Assembly: GCA_020636995.1 (NCBI GenBank)
Contig: JACJWU010000002.1
Span: 62,001-126,000, forward strand
Source: Actinomycetota bacterium
GTDB lineage: Bacteria; Actinomycetota; Actinomycetes; S36-B12; UBA10799
Direction of reading: 5' to 3'
DNA: 64,000 bases
Below, in pieces: positions 56,474-64,000 of the stretch (the first letter of the stretch is position 1; every line of letters starts with the position of its first letter). Both the position numbers and the translations under genes were made by a program. Under the pieces are notes generated by a model, which saw nothing but the letters and a program-made list of their open reading frames with translations, did no database searches and was not told the DNA's origin.

Positions 56474-57747
56474 AGGTACCCTTGAGCATGTCCAGTTCGT
56501 CCCGAAGCGCTCGGCGCGGGGTCCGCATCGCGGCCGCGTCGCTGGCGATCGGGCTGGCGGCAGGCACGGTGGCCCTTCCGGCGCACTCCGACGACATCAA
56601 CGAGCAGGTGGCGGAGGCCTCCGATGACCTCGCGCGGGCCGATGCGAAGGTCGATGCCGCGATCAAGCAACTGAGTTCCGCGCGCGAGCAGCTGCCCGAG
56701 GCCCGCCAGGAGCTCGCCGCTGCGCAGTCGGAGTTGACGCAAGCGCAGCAACGCAAGTCCGCAGCCGACGTGAAGGTGGCGGAGGCGATCGCCAAGGTCG
56801 CCAAAGCCAAGCAGGAGATCGCCGAGACCGAGCAGCAGATCGCCTACTTGGAGCAGCGCATCGGCCAGATGGCCCGGGAGGTCTACCAGCAGGGTGGCCA
56901 GATCTCGGAGGTCGAGATCCTGCTCGACTCCCGGGACCCCGGGGACTTCGCCGCCCGCCTGGAGGCGCTGCGGAGCATCGCGCAGGACAACAACAACACC
57001 ATGACCGACCTCGACGATGCCAAGGCGCAACTGCAGACGAGGCTGGCCGGGTTGCGGATCCTCGAGCAGAAGGCCGAGGAGGCACAGGCCGAGGCCCAGC
57101 AGGAGGTCGACAAGGCAGCGGCGGCCAAGGCCCGCGCTGACGCCGCGAAGGCCAAGATCGACGAATTGGTGGCCGCCCGCAGTTCCGCGCTGCGCGATGC
57201 ACGCGAGCGCAAGGCCGACGTCCGCAAACAGTACAACCAACTCAAGGCGGAGCAGGAACGGATCGCCGCGATCGCACGGGCGGCGGCGGCCAAGGCGGCT
57301 GCCGGCCAAGGGGGCATCCCGGTGAACATCGGTCCCGGTGGCCTTGCCTGGCCCGCACCGGGAGCGCCGGTGTCGGGCAACGTGGGTCCGCGTGTGCATC
57401 CGGTCTACGGGTACCGCTCATGTCATACCGGAACCGACATCAGTGCAGGTATGGGAGCGCCCATCCTCGCCGCGGCCGACGGCGTCGTGGTGTCGATCCA
57501 GAACGGCGGGCCCTACGGCCTGCACACGCTCGTCCAGCACGGGTCGGGCATCTCCACCATGTACGCCCACCAATCGTCGACCTCGGTCAGCGTGGGGCAG
57601 AAGGTCAAGCGCGGCGATGTCATCGGACGGGTCGGATCGACCGGTTGGTCGACCGGGCCGCACCTGCACTTCGAGGTGCACGTCAATGGCACGCCCTACG
57701 ACCCAATGGGCTGGTTCGGCGGGTCCAAGGGTCCGGTGCGGTGCTGA
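56470..57747 (+). CDS. secreted M23 family peptidase with coiled coil (EnvC/LytM-like)
   Basis: The 425-residue protein has a signal peptide (about 1-37), a long coiled coil (about 40-270) rich in Ala, Glu, Gln and Lys heptads, and a LytM domain (about 300-425). That domain has the intact zinc site CHTGTD and GPHLHFEV. This is the EnvC/RipC-like layout of hydrolases or activators controlled by FtsEX. The GTG at 56470 overlaps the ftsX stop; ATG 56488 is an alternative. Its place directly after ftsX suggests that FtsEX activates it at the division site. Confidence 0.88.
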   Translation: MKVPLSMSSSSRSARRGVRIAAASLAIGLAAGTVALPAHSDDINEQVAEASDDLARADAKVDAAIKQLSSAREQLPEARQELAAAQSELTQAQQRKSAADVKVAEAIAKVAKAKQEIAETEQQIAYLEQRIGQMAREVYQQGGQISEVEILLDSRDPGDFAARLEALRSIAQDNNNTMTDLDDAKAQLQTRLAGLRILEQKAEEAQAEAQQEVDKAAAAKARADAAKAKIDELVAARSSALRDARERKADVRKQYNQLKAEQERIAAIARAAAAKAAAGQGGIPVNIGPGGLAWPAPGAPVSGNVGPRVHPVYGYRSCHTGTDISAGMGAPILAAADGVVVSIQNGGPYGLHTLVQHGSGISTMYAHQSSTSVSVGQKVKRGDVIGRVGSTGWSTGPHLHFEVHVNGTPYDPMGWFGGSKGPVRC

Positions 57748-57751
57748 GGCG

Positions 57752-58228
57752 ATGGTCAAGGAGAAGGGCCGCAAGGTCATCGCCGTGAACCGGCGTGCAC
57801 GTCACGACTATGCGATCGAGGACACCTGGGAAGCGGGCATCGTGCTGCACGGCACGGAGGTCAAGTCGCTCCGGGCCGGCCGGGCGTCGCTGGTCGACGG
57901 CTACGCGGAGATCCGTGACGGCGAGGTGTGGCTGGTCAACGTCCACATCCCGGAGTACGACCAGGGGACCTGGACCAATCACGAGCCGCGCCGACCGCGC
58001 AAGTTGCTGCTGCACGGGCACGAGATCCACCGACTGATCGGGAAGATCAAGCAGAGCGGGCTGACGCTGGTGCCGATGCAGTTGTACTTCTCCGACGGCA
58101 AGGCGAAGGTCGAAATCGGTCTCGGACGCGGCAAGAAGAGCCATGACAAGCGGCAGGCCATCGCCGCCCGGGAGGCCAAGCGCGACGCCGAGCGGGCAGT
58201 CGCCGCCGCCCGTCGTCGTGTCAACTGA
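57752..58228 (+). CDS. smpB: SsrA-binding protein SmpB
   Basis: The 158-residue protein has the SmpB fold: NRRARHDYAIEDTWEAGIVL, GTEVKSLRAGRASLVDGYAE and a basic C-terminal tail (KKSHDKRQAIAAREAKRD) that enters the ribosomal mRNA channel. With tmRNA it rescues stalled ribosomes. The ATG is four bases after the M23 gene. The end overlaps the amidohydrolase start. No tmRNA gene is found next to it in the window. Confidence 0.95.
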   Translation: MVKEKGRKVIAVNRRARHDYAIEDTWEAGIVLHGTEVKSLRAGRASLVDGYAEIRDGEVWLVNVHIPEYDQGTWTNHEPRRPRKLLLHGHEIHRLIGKIKQSGLTLVPMQLYFSDGKAKVEIGLGRGKKSHDKRQAIAAREAKRDAERAVAAARRRVN

Positions 58229-59093
58229 CGCCGACCTGCCGCGTCTGTGGCAGGAACTCGGGGTGCCGGGGACGATCGACATCCACACCCATTTCCTACC
58301 GGCGCCGGTGATGCAGGCGGTGTGGGCCTACTTCGACGAGGCGGAGGCCAACTACGGAGTGTCCTGGCCGATCACCTACCGGTGGCAGGACGACGCCCGG
58401 CTGGCCCACCTGCGGGCCATGGGGATCCTGCACTTCACGGCGCTGGTCTACGCCCACAAGTCCGGCATGGCGGCGTGGCTGAACGACTGGGCGCTGGACT
58501 TCGCTGAGTCCGTTCCGGAGTGCCTGCCCAGTGCGACGTTCTTCCCCGAACCCGACGCGTCGGTGTACGTCGACGAGGCCCTGCGTCGTGGCGCCCGGGT
58601 CTTCAAAGTCCACCTGCAGGTCGGCGACTTCGACCCCCGCGATCGCCTGCTGGATCCGGTGTGGGGGCATCTCGCGGATGCGGGGATCCCGGTGGTCACC
58701 CATTGCGGATCTGCGCCGTTGCCGGGGCGCTTCACCGGGGCGGGCCCGATCGGTGAGGTCGCTCGCCGGTTCCCGTCCCTGCGGCTCGTGGTCGCACATC
58801 TCGGGGCCGGTGAGTTCGCGGATTTCCTCGAGATGGCGCGGACCCGGCCCAACACCTGGCTCGACACGACGATGGGACTCACGGGTTTCATGGAGGGTCT
58901 GCGGCCGTTTCCACAGGCGCTGCTTCCGCAGTTGCGCGACGCCAGCAGGGACGGTCAGGTGTTGTTCGGATCCGACTTCCCGAACATCCCCTACCCCTAC
59001 GCCCATCAAGTCGATGTGCTCATCGAGCACGGTTTGGACATGCCCGAGGTGCTCTGGCGCGCGCCTGCCAGGCTGCTGGGTGTCCCAGCCTGA
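58218..59093 (+). CDS. amidohydrolase family protein
   Basis: The 291-residue TIM-barrel hydrolase of the amidohydrolase-2 type has the metal-binding TIDIHTHFLP near residue 15, THCGS near residue 160, VVAHLGAGEF near residue 193, and the terminal FGSDFPNIPYPY with the catalytic Asp near residue 255. Members include decarboxylases and lactonases. GTG 58218 overlaps the last codons of smpB. The stop codons of this gene and the convergent ATPase gene abut. The substrate is not known. Confidence 0.8.
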   Translation: MSTDADLPRLWQELGVPGTIDIHTHFLPAPVMQAVWAYFDEAEANYGVSWPITYRWQDDARLAHLRAMGILHFTALVYAHKSGMAAWLNDWALDFAESVPECLPSATFFPEPDASVYVDEALRRGARVFKVHLQVGDFDPRDRLLDPVWGHLADAGIPVVTHCGSAPLPGRFTGAGPIGEVARRFPSLRLVVAHLGAGEFADFLEMARTRPNTWLDTTMGLTGFMEGLRPFPQALLPQLRDASRDGQVLFGSDFPNIPYPYAHQVDVLIEHGLDMPEVLWRAPARLLGVPA

Positions 59094-61790
59094 TCACAGG
59101 CGGCTCACACCGACCCGCCGCCACAGCCACTTCGACGCTTCGACACCGGCGAACATGGCTGTGCACAGAGCCAGCACGATCACCCAGGACTGCGTATCCA
59201 GTGCCCGCGTCCCGAAGACGGCCTGCATGAAGGGCGCGTAGATGAGCGAACCCTGCAGAACCGCCAGGATGGCGGTGACGATCAGCGCCGGCCGGCTTCC
59301 CAGCAGAGTCTCCAGTGTGAAGGCCGACCGGGTGAAGTGCCGGACGCTGTACAGGTAGAAGACCTCCGCCACGACCAGGGTGGTCACAGCGGCCGTCCGG
59401 GCGGTCTCGACACTGCTCCCGCGGGAGAGCTCCCATTCGAACGCCACCGTGGTGATGATGACCAGGAGCCCGGAAACCCACGCGATCTGGGTCAGCAACG
59501 GCCCGGTGAGCAGCGGTTGCCGGGCAGGCCGCGGGGGCATGGTCATGACGTCCGGCTCGGGTGCTTCGAACGCCAGCGCCAGCGCCAGCGTGACGGCGGT
59601 GACCATGTTGACCCACAGGATCTGGGTCACGGTCACCGGTAGCGCCCACCCGGCGAGCAGAGCCACGAGGATGAGCAAGCCCTCGCCGCCGTTCGTGGGC
59701 AGGATGAAGGCGAGGGACTTCTTGATGTTGTCGTAGACCACACGTCCCTCGTGTACGGCATCGCGGATGGTCCGGAAGTTGTCGTCGACGAGCACCAGGT
59801 CCGAGGCCTCTCTGGCCGCATCGGTGCCGCGCCCGCCCATGGCCACGCCGATGTCCGCGGCTTTCAGCGCGGGGGCGTCGTTGGCCCCGTCCCCGGTCAT
59901 CGCCACGAACTGCCCGTCCTCCTGGAGCAGCCGGACCAACCGCAGTTTGTTGTCGGGGCTGGCGCGGGCGATGATGTCGGTGTCCTGAAGGGCTGCACGT
60001 GCCTGCGTGTCGGTCATCGCGTCGATGTCGTGGCCCTCGAGTCCGCCGCGTCCGATGTGCAGCCCGAGTGCTGAGCCGACGGCTTCGGCGGTTGCGAGGT
60101 GATCGCCGGTGATCATCTTGACCGCGATCCCAGCACGGTGACAGTCCTCGATCGCTGTGACGGCCTCGCCGCGGGCGGGGTCCTGGATGCCGATCATCCC
60201 GACCATCCGCAGGTCGGGGGGGAGTTCCTCGGCACTCAACGAGGTCGTGCCTGAGGTCACCGCGGCGGTGGCCACGGCCAGTACGCGCTGTCCCTCGGCG
60301 GCTGCCTGCAGAGCTGCTGCATGCCATGTTCGGTCTGGCCCGACGGCCATCTTCGCCACACGCTCCGGGGCGCCCTTGACGATGACCCAGGCATGTCCCT
60401 GGTGGTCGTGGTGCAGCGTCGCCATGAACCGGTTCTCCGACGCGAAGGGGATCTCGTCGATGCGGGGACAGGCCGCACGCAGGGCGGCGAGGTCGATGTC
60501 CGCCTTGTGGGCCAGGGTCGCCAGCGAACCCTCGGTCGGGTCACCGCTGATGACCCATTCCCCGGCGTCCTGGGCGAAGCGCAGCGAGGCGTCGTTGCAC
60601 AGGGCTGCGGCCGTCGTCAACTCCACCGCCCATGGGTGGTCGGCCAGCAGCAGATGCGAGCCCCCCTGGTCCCGGAATCCGCCCTCTGGGTCGTACCCCG
60701 TCCCGGTCACGTGGATCGACTCGTCCGGGCCGTACAGAGCGACCGCAGTCATCTCGTTGCGGGTGAGTGTCCCGGTCTTGTCCGAGCAGATCGTGGACAC
60801 CGACCCGAGCGTCTCCACCGCAGGCAGGCGGCGGACGATCGCACGGTTGTGAGCCATGGTCCGGGCCGCGATCGCCAGGATGATCGTGATCACGGCCGGC
60901 AGGCCCTCGGGAATCGCCGCGACCGCGAGACCGACGACAGCCAGGAACGCCTCATCCAGCGGCAGTCGTTCCAGCATGACCGTGATCGCCAGCAGCGCGG
61001 CGCCGACCGCGAGGATGAACACGGTGATCTGCCGTGCGAACACGTCGAGGCGGCGGGTCAGCGGCGTGGAGGTGGTCCCCGTCTGCTCGACGAGGCTGCT
61101 GATGTGGCCCAACTCCGTTTCGGCACCGGTCGCGATCACCAGGCCCCGACCGGCGCCGCTCACCACGGTGGTGCCGCTGTAGGCCATGCAGGTCCGGTCG
61201 GCCAGAGCCGTCGTCTCGGGCAGGACCAGTGTGCGTTTGCCGACCGGCACCGACTCGCCGGTGAGGGCGGCCTCGTCGGTGCGCATGCTGCGGGTGCGGA
61301 TCAGCCGGAGGTCCGCCGGGACGCGATCGCCAGCCTCGACCAGAACGAGATCTCCCGGCACCAGATCGGCGGCGAGAATGTCGCAGCGTTCGGCCTCGCG
61401 GATCACCACCGCGCGCTCGGGCATCATCCGGCGCACGGCGGCCAGGGCCTGCTCGGCCCGCCCCTCCTGGATGAAGCCGACGCCGGCATTGATCAGCACG
61501 ACTGCGAAGATGACCGCCGCATCGATGGGGTGATCCATGAACAGCGTCACGACGCCGGCCACCAGCAGCACCACGATCAGGGGGTTGCTGAACTGCCCGA
61601 TCAGACGTTGGAAGGCCGAGCGGCCACCGCCCTGGGGGACGACGTTGGGTCCGAAGCGGTCAAGCCGGTCGGCGACCTGCGCGGTGGTCAACCCGGATGC
61701 GTGGTCGGTCCCCAGCGCTGAGCGGGTCTCTTCGATCTCGGTGGCATGCCAGGGCAGTGGCGCTGCGGCACCGCGGACGTCCTGTGCCAT
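59094..61790 (-). CDS. P-type cation-transporting ATPase (type IIA, Ca2+-ATPase/PMR1-like)
   Basis: The 898-residue pump has the actuator TGES at residues 177-180, the phosphorylated D337 in CSDKTGTLT, PEGLP at 294-298 in the fourth membrane helix, a hinge TGDGANDAPALKAADIG, and ten predicted membrane helices. The N-terminal cation ATPase domain (WHATEIEETRSALGT) is present. The PEGLP helix and length fit calcium or manganese export, although Na+ or other cations are possible. It starts 4 bp after the universal stress gene, so both are in one transcript. Confidence 0.88.
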   Translation of the reverse strand: MAQDVRGAAAPLPWHATEIEETRSALGTDHASGLTTAQVADRLDRFGPNVVPQGGGRSAFQRLIGQFSNPLIVVLLVAGVVTLFMDHPIDAAVIFAVVLINAGVGFIQEGRAEQALAAVRRMMPERAVVIREAERCDILAADLVPGDLVLVEAGDRVPADLRLIRTRSMRTDEAALTGESVPVGKRTLVLPETTALADRTCMAYSGTTVVSGAGRGLVIATGAETELGHISSLVEQTGTTSTPLTRRLDVFARQITVFILAVGAALLAITVMLERLPLDEAFLAVVGLAVAAIPEGLPAVITIILAIAARTMAHNRAIVRRLPAVETLGSVSTICSDKTGTLTRNEMTAVALYGPDESIHVTGTGYDPEGGFRDQGGSHLLLADHPWAVELTTAAALCNDASLRFAQDAGEWVISGDPTEGSLATLAHKADIDLAALRAACPRIDEIPFASENRFMATLHHDHQGHAWVIVKGAPERVAKMAVGPDRTWHAAALQAAAEGQRVLAVATAAVTSGTTSLSAEELPPDLRMVGMIGIQDPARGEAVTAIEDCHRAGIAVKMITGDHLATAEAVGSALGLHIGRGGLEGHDIDAMTDTQARAALQDTDIIARASPDNKLRLVRLLQEDGQFVAMTGDGANDAPALKAADIGVAMGGRGTDAAREASDLVLVDDNFRTIRDAVHEGRVVYDNIKKSLAFILPTNGGEGLLILVALLAGWALPVTVTQILWVNMVTAVTLALALAFEAPEPDVMTMPPRPARQPLLTGPLLTQIAWVSGLLVIITTVAFEWELSRGSSVETARTAAVTTLVVAEVFYLYSVRHFTRSAFTLETLLGSRPALIVTAILAVLQGSLIYAPFMQAVFGTRALDTQSWVIVLALCTAMFAGVEASKWLWRRVGVSRL

Positions 61791-61793
61791 GGT

Positions 61794-62567
61794 TCAGTCG
61801 CGATGGTGCGCGAGCAGGACCGAGCAGGGCGCGTGGGTCGCCAGTGCGGTGGCAGTCGAACCGGCCCGCCGCAGCGCGGTCTCGTTGAGGGATTCCCAGC
61901 GGGACATCCCACGACTTCCGATGGCCAGCAGATCGGGATGCCAGGAGTCGACGGCATCCATGATGATGTCGCGGGGACGGTAGAAGACCTGCAGCTCATC
62001 GGGCCGGAGCACCGAAACCGTCAGTTCGCCGGCAACACCGTCGAGGCGCTCGACTGCGGCATCTGTCACCGCGACGGCATCCGACGTGCCGTCCGATACC
62101 GATACCAGTCGCACGTGTACGTCGCCGATCCACGGGAGCGACGCGACTGCCTGCTCGGCTGCGATCGCATCCGGCGAGCCGTCGTGGGCCAACAGGATGC
62201 GCTTCGTGCGATGTCCGCCGTGCACGATCACCGTCGGCGCCGGGGGCAGATGCATGAGCCACTCCGCGGTGCTCCCGATGTGCAGTGCCTTCATCACGCC
62301 ACGGCCCTTTCGTCCGATGACGATCAAGTCGTAGTCGCGCCCGCGGGTGTGCAGGGCGTAGCGGGGATCCTCGTGGACGGTGAGGGTGTTCACTGCGCCG
62401 GCCGCCTGCGGACGCAGTAGCAGTCGGGGGAAGTCCACGTGCGGCCCGCCGTCCACCGCCCGCAACACATCGATGGTCCAGTCGGGCCAGTCATGACTGT
62501 TCACCCACAGCCAGGCTGCGTCCGCAGACGTCGAACCGTCGTCGCCGAAGAGCATCTTCTCGCTCAT
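61794..62567 (-). CDS. tandem universal stress protein (two Usp domains)
   Basis: The 257-residue protein has two Usp folds. The first (about 1-115) has a degraded nucleotide loop with IGRKGRGVMKALHIGSTAEW. The second (about 120-257) starts RILLAHDGSPDA and ends IGSRGMSRWES, then LATHAPCSVLLAH. Such proteins bind ATP or second messengers and aid survival under stress. ATG 62567 is better placed behind GGGGTGGG than the TTG two codons upstream. The ATPase gene follows, so the pump may be expressed under stress. Confidence 0.82.
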   Translation of the reverse strand: MSEKMLFGDDGSTSADAAWLWVNSHDWPDWTIDVLRAVDGGPHVDFPRLLLRPQAAGAVNTLTVHEDPRYALHTRGRDYDLIVIGRKGRGVMKALHIGSTAEWLMHLPPAPTVIVHGGHRTKRILLAHDGSPDAIAAEQAVASLPWIGDVHVRLVSVSDGTSDAVAVTDAAVERLDGVAGELTVSVLRPDELQVFYRPRDIIMDAVDSWHPDLLAIGSRGMSRWESLNETALRRAGSTATALATHAPCSVLLAHHRD

Positions 62568-62642
62568 GATCAACCCACCCCTGGTATCAAGCGTAGGCGA
62601 GTTCTCCGGCCATGCGGCCAGGATCGCCCGGAAAGCGGACGG

Positions 62643-64000
62643 TCAAGGGGTGGTGGTCGACACTGTGTTCCGGCCGCCGCGCAGGTACTTGCCGAGGTCG
62701 GTCCGCAACGTCGTGACCGCGTCGAGCATGTAGTTCTGGCGCATTCGCCAGGGTGCCTTCGGCCCCTGTCTCGGGAAGGCTCCGGCCGCGCGCTGGATGT
62801 AGCCGGACTGCATGTCCAGCAGTGGTCGGGGTGTGAGGGGTGCTCGCGATTCGGGCACCACCCAGGTGTAGGACTGCTGACCCATCCACCTGAGGACCTT
62901 GCACACGAGTCGGGATGTGAGATCCGCGCGCAGCGTCCAGGAGGCATTGGTGTAGCCCACGGCGATCGCAAAATTGGGTAGCCCGGTAATCATCGCTCCC
63001 AGCAGCACGAACTGCTCGGGCAGGTCGACCGACGAGCCGTCGACGGTGGGCTCCACGCCGCCGTTGAGCAGCAGTTGGAGTCCGGTGGCGGTGATGATGA
63101 TGTCGGCGGGGAGGACCTCGCCGGAGACGAGCCGGATTCCTTCGGGGACGAAGCGGTCGATCCGCGCGGTCACCACGTCGGCCTTGCCTGACGTGATGGT
63201 CTGGAACAGATCGCCGTCGGGCGCCACGCACACGCGCTGGTCCCAGACGTTGTAGCTGGGGCTGAAGTGCTCATCCACCAGGTGCTCGTCACGCAGTTGC
63301 TTGACGGCCATGCCACGCAGCAACTTCGCCGCGCTCTTGGGGAACTGGCGGGCGTAGCGGTAGAAGGCGGTGCTCAGACCGATGTTCTTGGCGCGGATCA
63401 GCCGGTGGGCGGCACGTTCGGGGAGGTGGCCGCGTGTGAAATCTGCCACCGGGTCGGTGCGCGGTAGGGGACTGATCCATGTGGGGGAGCGCTGCAGCAT
63501 CGTGATGTGCGCGGTGTCCGGGGCCATCGCCGGGATCAAGGTGACCGCAGTCGCTCCCGACCCGATCACCACCACACGTTTGCCCCGGTAGTCCAGGTCC
63601 TCCGGCCAGAACTGCGGATGCACGATCGTTCCCTGGAAGTCGGCCATGCCCGCGAAGTCCGGTAGGTAGCCCTGGTCGTAGTCGTAGTAGCCCGCACAGG
63701 AGTAGAGGAAGTTCGCGGTGATCGTCCGGTCGTCTGCGAGCGTGATCGTCCAGGTCGAGGTATGAGTGTCGAAGTCGGCGGCGATCACCTTGCTGTCGAA
63801 CTGGATGTGCCTGTCGATCCCGAACTCGGCAGCGGTGTCCTCGATGTACCGCTTGATGGCAGGCCCGTCCGCCAGTGACATCTCGTCGCGCCATGGTTTG
63901 AACGGGAAGCCGAACGTGTAGAGGTCGGAGTCCGACCGGATACCGGGGTAGCGGAACAGATCCCAGGTGCCGCCCATCGCCGATCGAGCCTCGAGGATTG
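62643..64000 (-). CDS. FAD-dependent monooxygenase (Baeyer-Villiger/EthA-like), N-terminus outside window
   Basis: The frame is open to the right edge, so the FAD-binding GxGxxG start lies outside. The visible part begins ILEARSAMGGTWDLFRYPG and SDSDLYTFGFPFKPW, which are typical of flavin-containing Baeyer-Villiger enzymes of the EthA group. VVVIGSGATAVTLIPAMA (NADPH site) and IIITATGLQLLLNGG follow. It oxidises ketones or sulfides with NADPH and oxygen. The downstream end is about 75 bp from usp. The substrate is unknown. Confidence 0.85.
   Translation of the reverse strand, partial: ILEARSAMGGTWDLFRYPGIRSDSDLYTFGFPFKPWRDEMSLADGPAIKRYIEDTAAEFGIDRHIQFDSKVIAADFDTHTSTWTITLADDRTITANFLYSCAGYYDYDQGYLPDFAGMADFQGTIVHPQFWPEDLDYRGKRVVVIGSGATAVTLIPAMAPDTAHITMLQRSPTWISPLPRTDPVADFTRGHLPERAAHRLIRAKNIGLSTAFYRYARQFPKSAAKLLRGMAVKQLRDEHLVDEHFSPSYNVWDQRVCVAPDGDLFQTITSGKADVVTARIDRFVPEGIRLVSGEVLPADIIITATGLQLLLNGGVEPTVDGSSVDLPEQFVLLGAMITGLPNFAIAVGYTNASWTLRADLTSRLVCKVLRWMGQQSYTWVVPESRAPLTPRPLLDMQSGYIQRAAGAFPRQGPKAPWRMRQNYMLDAVTTLRTDLGKYLRGGRNTVSTTTP

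Noticed and set aside
58143..58228. tmRNA gene next to smpB
   Set aside because: The following amidohydrolase gene overlaps the end of smpB, so there is no room, and no tRNA-like ends are visible nearby.

Overview
The window is GC-rich and gene-dense, and its gene content and order are those of an actinobacterium. It carries the mtrA-mtrB-lpqB set, a WhiB2-type regulator, an LCP wall-polymer ligase, a TIGR03089 protein, F420 biosynthesis genes, Trm112, a DUF3499 protein, long-form HPF beside comF and secA, and an L_180-class glutamate dehydrogenase. Several blocks follow the order known from Mycobacterium (LCP / TIGR03089 / mannose-1-phosphate guanylyltransferase / fbiB-fbiA / whiB2 / metallopeptidase-like / DUF3499 / pmm / SIS / manA, and mtrAB-lpqB-comF-hpf-secA). 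No mycolate genes are seen, so I assign only the phylum.

Layout. 0-9.7 kb: surface polymer genes, with two CDP-glycerol glycerophosphotransferase-like enzymes, a tandem pair of sulfotransferase-like proteins, a LicC-like nucleotidyltransferase, a CDP-alcohol phosphotransferase, a GT39-like membrane protein and a GT2. 9.7-16.3 kb: LCP ligase, a large secreted amidase/SpoIID fusion, TIGR03089 and GDP-mannose pyrophosphorylase. 16.3-21.1 kb: fbiB-fbiA with fbiC divergent, for the F420 deazaflavin cofactor. 21.7-26.8 kb: whiB2, then DUF3499, pmm, trm112, SIS isomerase and manA, for mannose activation. 26.8-32.5 kb: CDF transporter, CPBP protease and mtrA-mtrB-lpqB. 32.5-41.5 kb: an IS481 scar, comF, hpf, a LuxR regulator, secA, small conserved genes, a ParA/MinD-like ATPase and a HAD hydrolase. 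41.7-51.0 kb: wax ester synthase/DGAT, patatin, then pruA-gdh, for proline/glutamate catabolism. 51-59 kb: alkB, M14 peptidase, TM2 protein, prfB, ftsE-ftsX-M23, smpB and an amidohydrolase. 59-64 kb: P-type ATPase, Usp and a flavin monooxygenase cut by the window end.

The most unusual signals are non-coding or at gene junctions. (1) The fbiA/fbiB junction has been copied three times with a 35-bp period. This leaves two 11-residue mini-ORFs chained to fbiB by overlapping TGATG stop/start signals. (2) A family of fold-back arrays is built from a 19-20 nt unit with GGTTAG/CTAACC ends around a conserved core. Two copies follow fbiC, and a third sits inside the IS481 scar. (3) Two further dispersed palindromic elements resemble MITEs. 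(4) Four direct repeats with exact 10-bp spacing lie in a divergent promoter close to a small helix-turn-helix gene.

Six genes between 42.2 and 56.4 kb (DGAT, DUF6912, pruA, gdh, ftsE, ftsX) carry single-base frameshifts, many in C or G runs, while genes between them are intact. I read these mainly as sequence or assembly errors rather than gene decay.
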